DNA from: Oscarella lobularis
Lineage: Eukaryota > Porifera > Homoscleromorpha > Homosclerophorida > Oscarellidae
Assembly (NCBI RefSeq): GCF_947507565.1
Contig: NC_089193.1
Span: 992,001 to 1,056,000, forward strand
Direction: 5' to 3'
Length of the DNA stretch: 64,000 bases
Shown here: piece after piece, positions 49,954-59,884 of the stretch
Position numbering within the stretch: the first letter of the stretch is position 1
How the letters are laid out: each line of letters starts with the position of its first letter
Position numbers and translations under genes: made by a program
Notes under the pieces: generated by a model
What the model saw: the letters and a program-made list of their open reading frames with translations, nothing else
The model's database searches: none
What the model was told of the DNA's origin: nothing

Positions 49954-51770
49954 ATGTATGTTCGCCGATTTCCAGTCTTGTTGCTGATTCAGCTGTCTGC
50001 CGCTGTCCCAAGCAAACCGCTGCTTCCAAGCCGCCAAGTTCTTCCTTCAGTCAAAGACGCGTTATCTGAGGTATTACCATTACCGTGCAAGGAAACAACG
50101 AGTGATATTATGAGACTGACCTAAATTCTAAGGCTGATCTCGGTGACGGTCAACTCCAAGGTAGAGGCAAACGAGCTGCACTCGAGAATACTACGTGTGT
50201 TCCTGAAGGCCCTCCATATCATTTAAATGTTTCAACTATTGCGGTTTGCAACGCCATACGTTGCTGTCATTGTCCATACTCTACGTTACTTTTAGGAGGC
50301 ACCGTTTTTTTTCTACAGATTAGATGGAACGCATGCTGGCCTTGTGGTGGATTTGCTTGAACTTTTGAAAGAAAAAGTTGATTTCACCTACGATCTCACT
50401 GCTGTTTCAAATACGTCCAGTCCGTACAATGAACTGAAATTTCTCTTAGCCAACTGTGTCAGACTTTTTCAGCATACTTATGTAAAGTAATCATGTTCTT
50501 CACAGATGACGGATATTGCTGTTGGAAGCTATTCTGTAACAGCGGAAAGATCCAGAGACTTTATCTTTGTGGGAAATTGCTGGCTACAGTCGAGCACGTC
50601 AATGCTCATTAGAAGAGACTCAAAGTTTAAACCCTTATCTAATATGTTGACCTTTCTCAAACCATTTGACTCTTCTCTATGGATTGCAGTTCTCTTCGCG
50701 CTTCTGTTGTATTCTGTTCCTTTTGGATTGTTTCAACTTCCCAACTGCAGAGGTAGGAACGCTATACCTGTGAAGAATAATGCTCAGACAAAATGTTCTC
50801 CGTGACAGGATTGAGAAAGTACTTCGGACGATTTTACACCGATTCTACTTGGTATCTTTTTAGTTCCTTGAACCAACAGAACAGGGATACTGGTTTTGAA
50901 AAAGACACGCTTTCTACAACAGCAGAAGACGATACTGACGACGGCAATCATCATTTGGCAGGAAGACCTTGCTCTGGACAGGTTTCAAGCGTGTGGCCCT
51001 CTCGCATTCTTCTAGGCGGATGGTATCTTTTTTCGACTATTGCAGTGAGTACCTATACTGCAAATCTGGCAACCTTCTTCGTTTCGGCGGCAATTCAAGA
51101 TAAAATTCCTTTTCAAAGCGTTACAGAGTTGCCCAAGCAAAGTGAATACAAATACGGCACTGTGGCAGGGTCAGCTGTCGAACGACTTTTCAACCTGTCC
51201 ACTCTTGAATACTACAACGAAATTTACGAAGCGATGATGAGTCAAAAAGACGATGTCATGGTTAACTCGACTGACGAGGGCTACCGTCGAGTTCTCAACG
51301 ATCCTAAATATATTTTCATCTGGGACACGCTGGCGTTGCAATACTTCATAAACAAGGATCCTGGCTGCACAGTTCGAGTTATTGGGCAAGGTTTTGGTGA
51401 ATCTGAGTATGGTTTTGGAATGCGAAAAGGCATGCCCTTCGAAGACGATTTCCGAATTGCTTTGCTGGAGTTGCGAGACGAGCAGCGAATCGCTAATTTG
51501 TCGCAAACTTGGTTCTCGACAAATGGAGCCTGTTCAATTCGCATTGATTATTCTGCTAACGAGCCGGATTCTGTTACCCTGACCGAATTCCTAGGAGTGT
51601 TTCTTATCTTGATAGTTTCCCTCGGTCTTTCCGGAATTGTTCGCCTTGTCATATGGCTGCATGGCCAGCAAAATTCTGCTGTAAAGAGTGACGCAGAAAC
51701 TACTCGAATGTTGGCTAAAACGCAAAAGAAAGAAGACAGAAAATCATTTTCGTCGTCTTCCCATTTTTAA
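49954..51770 (+). CDS. Short ionotropic glutamate receptor without an amino-terminal domain
   Basis: This is a ligand-gated cation channel subunit. Five exons (49954-50070, 50133-50228, 50296-50457, 50506-50752, 50809-51770) give 527 residues. A signal peptide (VLLLIQLSAAVPS) is followed almost directly by ligand-binding lobe S1. S1 keeps the ligand arginine in SVTAERSRD. Next come M1 (LWIAVLFALLLYSVPFGLF), a pore loop (STWYLFSSLNQQ), and M3 with the SYTANLAAF-type motif STYTANLATFF. Lobe S2 has FIWDT, where the Asp matches the glycine-binding Asp of GluN1 (FIWDS) rather than the Glu of AMPA/kainate receptors. Last is M4 (FLGVFLILIVSLGLSGIVRL). The large amino-terminal domain of vertebrate subunits is absent. 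An acidic insert of about 35 residues sits between the pore loop and M3. Confidence 0.92.
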
Positions 51771-52174
51771 TTAATTCAGTCGTCCGTGTTTAGCTGCAGT
51801 GGTATAGTATGTGTCAACGTCGGTCTTTGTATATATAACAACGCCTACTTTGCACTTCTCTTATCATCCGGAGCCGAAAAAATAAGTACAGTCAGTGTCA
51901 CGGTAGAACACGCTGCAATGCATGCTTTAGCTACCTACTTTTGTGACTCTCCTTCCCGGTTTACTTACAGTCTCTCTTTCGACGTCCATGAAGCATTCAG
52001 AAGCATTCTACTTTGTGTAAAGACTCAGAGAAAGACTGCTACAAAGCGATTGCCCGTTAGCGGAAGAAGGACTCACCAAGAAGTCATACGAAACAATTTA
52101 GCTGTACCCACAAAATCAGACAGTCTGACGACAGAAGTACAGTACACTTATAGAAAACCATGTCTGGTTAAAGT
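51771..52174. other. Convergent 3' region
   Basis: This is about 400 bp between the glutamate receptor stop and the LRP-like stop. An open frame on the plus strand covers most of it, but it has no family resemblance and runs into the antisense of the LRP-like last exon. I treat it as 3' UTR. Confidence 0.45.
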
Positions 52175-55100
52175 TCAGCTCGTAGTCGATGGAGGAGGAG
52201 TCGTAGCCTTTCCGACGTAGACAATCTTTTTAGACGATTCTGTCGTTCCGTATTTATTCAGCAGCTTGCACCAGTACTGGCCTTGGTCGTCTGAATTCGC
52301 CTTTGTAATTGTCGTCGTCATCGTCGACGTCGTCATCAAATCGGTGGCATTGAACGTTTTCAACACGTTGCCGTCCTTCATCCAGTAGCCGCCAACGTAG
52401 GAAATTCCCACCTCGTCCATCGCCGGAAAAGCGCACGAAAACGTCGCGTTTGCATTCCACGCGACATTCGGCGTACTGACGGAGGAAAATTTAGGCAAGC
52501 AGTCCACAATGTTTCCCTCGACACAGGAGCATCGACGACCGTCGGGAACAGAATGACAAATTTGAGGGCAGCCGCCGTTTTTCGCACTGCAACCGGTCGT
52601 TCCTATCAGAATCGAATTACATGTAAAAAATGACTAAATATAACACCACTTGTCCTACCTGAAGTTCTCGTAGAATCGTAAACGACGACTCCAGAAAGAG
52701 CGTATTTTGTCTGCAGAATTTTAGTCGCTCCTACAGTTTTCATTACCCAACGCCACACGCCCCTCAGATTGTGATCAGTGAAGTACAACTTCGTTCCGTA
52801 TACGTCGATGGAATTAGGGTGAATATTGATATCGGTCTTGAAGCCGTTCACTATTTTTTTTGTGTTCAGATGATAGCCATAAATCTGAAAAAATAGTTGG
52901 TAAATGAACAAAATTGTATGTAGGAGGGGTACATGGTCTTTATAGGTGTCGCTGTAAAAGACTTGATTTTTCTTGCGATCGAATGCCACGCCGCTCGGCC
53001 GGACGACGTCGGTTGTCAGAGTTTGCCTACTTTCGCCATTCGTGTAAGCCATCTCAACCGTTCTCTTCCCCTGGTCCGTCCAAGCCATGTAGCCTCGAAT
53101 CGGATCGACGGCAACGCTGATGGGCTGTCGAAGATTCGTCGAAATCAAGGCGATTCGACGAGACGGATCGTTCATGTCGACGGCGGAAATCGACTTATTG
53201 TCGCGATCGACGTAGTAAAGAAGACGCGATATCCAATCGATAGCAATACCACCGGGAGATTTCACGTCGGAGAACCAAGGCTTGTCGCCGTCTGGAGACG
53301 TGCCGTTCAGGTAAGCCCGATAGATGCCGCCGCCGCCAGCTTGTTGTCGGCCCCAATAGACGAGCTCGTTCGCGGCGTCAAACGCCAACTCACCGACACT
53401 CTTCGCCGAAATCGGATTGTAGACTCTATTCCGCTCAGACGAGGTGGCGTCCAACCGCGCAGATATAATCGTATCTGCTTCACCAATCAACAAGAATTGA
53501 TCTGCAAGAAAATTAACGATTTGAATAATTTATAGAAGAGGAATACGCTCATACCAGATGGCGGCGACACAAAAATCGACGACGATGTTGCCCTGCCGTA
53601 CGGATTATATACAATGCATCGATAGGTGCCAGGCTGAGTCGCAACATAGCTCGTGTCATTCAACTGATCGTCGTCAATGAGTTTGGTCATGTTACCGTTG
53701 AGCCACCACTCAACATGAGTCACTTGAATTCCCGTCGTCAAAACGTTTTCGTAGCGACATGGAAGCGAATTGCCAACCGTCGCAGTGACACCGGTAGGGC
53801 CATCGATGATTATTGGTAGACAGCCGGCGTTATCCCACGAACTGCAGCCGCATCGACGACCGCCCGGCACGGCGAGACACATTTGCGCGCATCCGCCGTT
53901 GTTGTTGGCGCACGCGTTCGCCGTCGCCGGCGTCGTGACGCGCTTGTCGTCGTAGAATCGTAAAGCGAATGGCATGTTGTTTGTACGATAGATTCGATTC
54001 GCATTGTTGCTCGTCGTTGTCCATCTCCACACGCCTCGCAGGTTGTGATCGGCGAAGTAGACGTCGTCGTCGACGGTGGCCAAACTGAATGGGTGGACGT
54101 CGACCGATTGAACCCGAAAGCGCTTACTCGAGACGAGCGATGTCGCCACGTCCAGTGGAATACCCAGAATCTAGAAAAAGAATATTTTCTAGAAATTACA
54201 TTCATGTTTTTTAATGATCTTACTATATCCGCCCTGGCGTCGCAATGGAAAATCATTCTGTCTCGTCGATTGAAAGTGACGGCTGTGGGAAGTTGAACAA
54301 ATCCCTCGGGGTACACCGATCTTCTATTCTTTCCGTTCATGTACGCCAGTTCGACTCTAGGATAAACTCCCGTGTCTGTCCAAAACATGTAACCAGTCTC
54401 TGGATCGACTTCAATAGATGCCGGTTCAGTAAGATTGCTGTCAATCAACGTCATCTGCATAGTGCCATCGAAACTGATGACGGAGATTGTGCTCAAATTC
54501 CCGTTCCACTCGGTGTAGTACAAGAGCCGAGACATCCAATCAACGGCTATTGCCGTCGGTTGTACTATAGTAATGCCAGTATTTACCACCGATCTCGATT
54601 TGCCTGTCGCGTCGTTCAGACGCGACGACCAGATTTCGCCCATTTCTGGCCGCGTCCAATAGATCATCTCCGTCTTCGCGTCGTAATCGATGCCGTGCGC
54701 GCTTACATTGGTAATTCGCAATATCGCTTCGACCGGATCGGTTGCCGTCGAGGAAAGATTCACGCCTTGAATTTCTCCGTCTTCGGCGAGGAGAAGAAAC
54801 TAAGACGGACCTGAAAAAAAGAAAATAAGTAGACGCACACCTAAACAGGGTTCTGCCGAGAATTTTTTAAATGAGGAAGAGGGATTCCTAGCTTCATAGT
54901 TTAGAAATGTTGGGGAAACTTGTCAGTCTGGCGATAAACTGTAAAAAACAGTTACCTTTGCCTATGAGTCTGAAGGTTTGGGTAAAGGACTTCTATATTC
55001 GTGGATTGGGCGAAGGGTCCCCCTTTGGGGGTAAAAAGCTTACAAACTCGTCGTTTGACCGCCACGAGCTCAAAAAAACGCGTCTTCTCGCGTAAAGAAC

Positions 55101-58100
55101 TTTTAAAAAAGTCAAAAAAAACATCGACACTTGACACAAACTCCACGGAAGACTATGGAGGTTTATCCGGTGACAGAGGTGCCCCAGGAGCTGGGAGAGA
55201 CATGCGAGAACTAGGAAGGCGTGCCAAGTTACACCCTTGTCAAGTAAGTATAATCAATAATAAACTTAACTAATCTACTCAGGGAGGCGCCTAACGAACT
55301 AAACATCGGCAGGCATTTGAACGAAATACATAGAGGGGACCAACGAAACGGGGAAGGGAAGAAAAGATCCTAGTGCTGTACTTCACCAAAAACCGAAAGT
55401 TGGTGTTGGCCGGATACGATGACAAGCGGTCCGTCGAAGATGGCGAGGAATAAGGCGACCACCGGGCCATAATGCCTCAAGCCTTGGGGAGTGTTGCCAA
55501 TCTCCCTTCTATTCTAGCCAGAGATATCTATGTTCTAGCCACGAGCTCTGCTCTGCTCCATCTGATTAGTACTTGTAAACGCTGGCTATTTATACTCATA
55601 CGCGACTGGGGACGAACGACTGCAGCTATTCACGATCAAAAAGTGCTTTGTTTGAACCAAAACCTCTGCCAATCGGCCGCAAATGCATTTCTGCCGACAA
55701 AAACAAACGAAATTTTGTCGAAAATCAATTCAAAACGCGAAAAAAGACAAAGAATGTGTGCTACGTACGCAAGACACGCCCTGTCACGCTACATTGAGCA
55801 ATGCATGACGTCAATCACCGCGTTGCTACAAAATGCCTTAATACGAAAAGTAGAAGCGATGAATCGGTCGCAAAATGCATTGTTGGTCTATTCTAAAGAC
55901 ATTGAGTCGCTATTTGGACGCGAAAAGCGAACGCATACCTGCGCAGTTATGGCAGTACGCTTGGTCAGCAAAATCAAGGTGCTACGTCGGCTTCTATAAC
56001 GGGCAAGTCAAACGTGCGTTGCACGTGATACGCAAACAATCCGACGAAAACGCTACGTAGCTAGACTATTCGACCCGTTTCTCGTCAAATTACCTAACCA
56101 ATGGGCAGGGTATGATAAAACGTTAGGTACTGGGCACCTTTCACCGTCTAATGGTACTAAAATGCGCGAAATGCCATAAAATTGGTACTAGTAGTACGGG
56201 TCGGCGAGTGATGTAGGGGCAGAACCCTGCCTAAGGAGAATCTTTGATTTTCTCCTTACGATCGCACTTCCCCGTCGATGGATTGTAATTGCCGAATTTG
56301 CAGACGCATTGGTATAACGCGCTGTTCTCCGGCACGCAAACCTGATTCGAGGAACAGTCATTGTTCGAACAGGCACTTGTAGCTGAAGAAAATAAAATCA
56401 TTTGAACTTCTACATCGAAACGAGAGCCTATTCATACCGATTGGCGCGGAGCTATTGTAGACGCTTAGGCCGGCTGGTCGCCCGAAGGAAACGTGCGGAG
56501 CAACGAAGACTTTGAAATTGCCGCCGTCTATGTTCACTGATCCCACCTTGTTGTGTTGCCAGTCAGACCAGATGAGCAAGTCGCCGTATATGTCCAAAGC
56601 GTAGGGATGCACTTGAGAGTACGTGCCAATGAGACGTCGATTTGTTCCGTCGAAATTGCAGACTTCGATCTAAACAAGAAGTCGTCGCGCTTACTGTTTT
56701 TTTGGACTAACTTTTCTTCTCTTACTCTATCCAATCTAGCATCGGCCCAGTAGAGAAATCTTTTGGCCAAGTCAAGAGTGATCCCGTTGGGCCATACGAT
56801 TAGCGTGGATACGAGCACCTGACGACGTTCCCCCGTCATTGAAACACGTTCAATTTTCGGCACAGAACCCCAATTCGACCAATAAATCATCCTGAAACAC
56901 ATAGAAATAGAAGTTTAGAGTGGTGCCTAGACAGTAAAAGCAAAGAAGAAAGCGAAAACCGACTTTCCAACTCACCCTTCCGCAATATCCAACTTCAACC
57001 CACGCGGCTTGTCCAAACCACCGATAAGCGTCTTCCGCCAATCGCCCTTCACGCTGACGACGCCGATAATATTAGTCGCTCGGTCCGTATAGTAGAGCAC
57101 TTTGCTGACGTAGTCGACGGCGATGTTTTCCGCATGGGACAGAGGATGATCGTCGAGAACGAGTCGCTTTTGGCCGTCTTTCGTCACTTCGACAATCGCC
57201 CTGTCTGTTATGTCCATAACGTATAACATCTTCGTCGTCGGGTCGACGGTGACCGAGAGGGGCTTCTTGACGGTCGTAATCGGCGCTATCGCCGGTTGAA
57301 GTGCGCCGTTTCTCAACACGTATCCGTGAATCTCGTCGTTTACGACGAGAAAGATAATAGTGTCGGGCTCTATTAGCAGAAAAAAGAATGAATAAAGCAG
57401 ACGAAGATAGTACGTGATGACCGACCGTCGCACGACACGCCGGCACATATCCGTCCCGTCGGCTCAGCAAGGCACATTTGTTCACAATCACCATTGTTCT
57501 GCGAGCAACGGTTCACTTCAAAAAAAATAGAAACAAATGCAATTGAAGAGATGATCGATAAGCGGCGACGGGGCGATTACCGGTTGCGCTCTCGTCCGCG
57601 CGGTAGAGCGAAAGGCCGTAAGGCGTCGATCTCGTCCTCATGACGACGCTGAGTTCCAATTTGCTTAGACTGTCGCTCATCGGCCGGCCGTACACGACGC
57701 GAGCGTAACGATCCGTAAAATAGATCGTCTCCGAAGTGATCGCCATTCCGAAAGGGTGAATGTTCGCGGAAAAGGTCAAAATCACCTGACGATTGTTCCC
57801 ATCGAGGTCGCTCGACTCCATCTGTGAAAAAAGAAAGACGATTGAATCGGATTGAGAGAAGGAACGCGATATAGTCGTGAGATACCTTGTCCGCCTTTCC
57901 GTCGATCCAATAGAGACGTTTGCCAGATATCGTCAATCCGTTGGGCCAGCCGAGGTCATACCCCTCAATTAACGCCATTCGATTATTGCCGCTCATAAAC
58001 GCTCGTTCGATTTTGGCTTTCGATCCCAAATCAATCCAGTACATATACCTTCGGACGAGCGAAAAGACTTATCATCTAACACCCCGTTCGACTCTCGATC

Positions 58101-58827
58101 ATTTACCCCATCGACGGTTGGAGAATAATTGAACGTGGTTCGACGAGATCAGTGCTGATGAGCGGCACCGAATAACTACCGTCTAACGTTGCGACGCCGA
58201 TTACATTTAAGCTCGAGTCGGAGAAATAGACGTGCTTGGCCGATGGATCGTAGGCGACTCCGCTCGGTATAACGAGTCGCGAGACGATCGTTCGAACGTT
58301 CGTGCCGTCAACGTTCGAGCTGAAAATCGCTTTGAGAGCAGTGTCCGTCCAGAAAACAGTCTGCGTGTCGACGTCGTGCGCGACGCCGACGACGCGTTGC
58401 GTTTGCGTGTTCTGGATTGTCGTGACCAGGGAGCCGTTCGGAGTCACGAGCCGCAGGGAAGTGGTTTCAGCGACAATGAGAAATTTGTCTGGAACTAATG
58501 GGATGACGTGTTGGCATGAACCCCAAAAAGGGCAAAACAAAAGGCGAACAAAAAGGGCTAGCTTTGTCATTCTAACGCGTGCGAGGAGAGGGAAAAGGAA
58601 TTTGAAGAGATGATAGTCTATCATCTCCGTTACTCTTCCTCCTCTCCCCCTTCTCTCCCTCTCCCCTCCCCAGCAAAGAACGCGACAATCGTTTCCCTAG
58701 GGTTGCGTCTGGTGACGCACTACTTACTTGCTGCTTTAGTTGTAGGAGTTGGATCCATTGCCTCGATTGTCGTCACGACAACGACGGCGAGAGCAACGAA
58801 AAGAGGAATGTGAGATTGCCTTCGCAT
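52175..58827 (-). CDS. Secreted LRP-like protein: four YWTD propellers, EGF and Ig domains (in-frame TAG)
   Basis: Fourteen exons keep one frame: 58827-58728, 58494-58107, 58048-57886, 57821-57581, 57515-57426, 57369-56976, 56891-56726, 56669-56438, 56382-56260, 54810-54224, 54170-53555, 53501-52933, 52884-52659 and 52602-52175, 1441 codons. After a signal peptide come propeller-EGF, propeller-EGF, propeller-EGF-Ig and propeller-EGF-Ig. Typical YWTD-like blades are MYWIDLGS, MIYWSNWGS, LLYYTEWNG and YMFWTDTG; EGF cores include CANNNGGCAQMC and CSAKNGGCPQIC. The four-propeller order recalls LRP5/6, but no LDLa repeats or membrane helix are seen. Codon 636 is TAG (54800-54802), just after the transposon-filled intron 54811-56259. 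Alternatively exon 9 is not spliced and ends at a stop at 56231, making the 3' half a separate or dead gene. An alternative signal-peptide start exists at 58570. Confidence 0.75.
54800..54802 (-). other. In-frame TAG in the LRP-like gene
   Basis: The normal acceptor CTTTTTTTCAG before 54810 gives R-P-S-stop-FLLLAEDGE when joined to the previous exon in its phase. At the same junction the other modules read PDKFLIVAE and GDQFLLIGE. The stop thus sits where a Lys or Gln would be expected, pointing to a single-base nonsense change, a readthrough codon or a sequence error. Confidence 0.6.
54846..56229. mobile_element. Candidate DNA transposon insert with 12-bp terminal inverted repeats
   Basis: The left end CAGGGTTCTGCC (54846-54857) and right end GGCAGAACCCTG (56218-56229) are exact inverse copies, about 1.38 kb apart, inside an LRP-like intron otherwise expected to be about 60 nt. 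CCTAA occurs on both outer flanks (54840-54844, one base off the left end, and 56230-56234), a possible target-site duplication. The insert holds an unplaced 175-residue open frame (55472-55999). No transposase motif is recognised, so it is probably non-autonomous. CAGGG ends are common in hAT elements, but an 8-bp duplication is not seen. Confidence 0.5.
55472..55999 (+). CDS. Unknown open frame inside the candidate transposon
   Basis: A 175-residue frame from an ATG, with basic and helical composition (SKINSKREKRQRMCATYARH). No transposase DDE signature or other motif is visible. It may be a remnant of an element protein or a chance frame. Confidence 0.2.
   Translation: MPQALGSVANLPSILARDIYVLATSSALLHLISTCKRWLFILIRDWGRTTAAIHDQKVLCLNQNLCQSAANAFLPTKTNEILSKINSKREKRQRMCATYARHALSRYIEQCMTSITALLQNALIRKVEAMNRSQNALLVYSKDIESLFGREKRTHTCAVMAVRLVSKIKVLRRLL
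58485..58570 (-). other. Alternative signal-peptide start for the LRP-like gene
   Basis: An ATG at 58570 opens a frame reading straight into exon 2 (MTKLALFVRLLFCPFWGSC, then HVIPLVPDKFLIV), which looks like a signal peptide. The upstream exon at 58827-58728 (MRRQSHIPLFVALAVVVVTT) also encodes one and splices to 58494 in phase. Both cannot be used in one transcript. Confidence 0.45.
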
Positions 58828-59884
58828 CGCGCCGGTGACGACGTACGACGACGGGCGACGAACTTGAGACGAACTTGAGGGGTGAGCGCCAACCGGTCCG
58901 TGCCAACCTGTGCTCAGCAGTGACGCGCAGACAAATTAGGGCCTACCTGAGCTCAAGGCAACCTCCACATCCGCATCACTCCACCTCGCCCGTGAGCTTT
59001 TACAGTACTGCCATCTTGATAAGACATCCGTAACCGGGTTCACACTGATCAGTGATGCAAAGGAAGTAGGAAGCAGTCTTTTGATTGCCACTAGCACATT
59101 TGCGAAGTGATAATTTTTGGAGTCTTTTTATTGCAGTCCGGAACAGGATCGCGTAACCCAACAGCGACATACTCGAACGAAAGTCGATAAACGAGACCGA
59201 GGATAAATGTTCGGTTTTATTTCGACGTGCGGTGGGGCCACAAGCTCATATTTGCGACATTGTATCACGCTGCGCGTCGTTCCATCGTGCAAAGACCCCG
59301 ATCCGAGATCGACCAAGTGCGCTGATAGTTCGACGATTCTCTACAAGCCGAGGACGCCCATTTCAGTAGCCAAAAAGCTTCAAAACGTAGCAAATCCGCC
59401 AAATCGTTTCCTCTGGTTTCAACATCGCGTGCGTTAGATGTTTACATTCGAACTCTCTTGGACACAAAAACAACAAGTCCGTACGAAACACTAATGACCC
59501 CGTAGACCACAATTAGAAAACAATGATTTTTTGATTGATCAATTAACGACAGCAGCAGCAGCTAAAATAAAGCGAGTTTGAAGGAAAGCCATATAGAAAG
59601 TGAAATCATTCATAGACTATTTTTGTGCACATTACAAAAACTAGCAAAACACGTTCAGCTGAGTATATACCACGAACGCTCTCTAGAAACAATAAAGACT
59701 AGCTGCAGACAATAGTCAATAATATATACCACGAAAGCTCTCTAAAACTATTCTAGTAACAGACGAGCTGCAGACAATATTAAACAATTATAAATTCTAC
59801 AAGATACCTAACTGTATTTTCTACAATTAAAGTTCACCTTCCTCGTGGTTTTTAGCCTTCTCCCTAACCCTAAATACCTTAGTG
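58828..59884. other. Intergenic region with an imperfect duplication
   Basis: No coding exon is supported. It includes the LRP-like promoter and the 3' flank of the GTPase-kinase gene. Around 59665-59795 two copies of a segment of about 65 bp (ATATACCACGAAAGCTCTCT, then AGCTGCAGACAAT) lie in tandem, slightly diverged. Confidence 0.5.

Noticed and set aside
51786-52220. 144-codon open frame on the plus strand after the glutamate receptor
   Set aside because: It lacks family resemblance, starts in presumed 3' UTR and ends as antisense of the LRP-like last exon.
59207-59437. 76-codon plus-strand frame in the gap before the GTPase-kinase gene
   Set aside because: No homology, no splice context, and composition unlike neighbouring genes.
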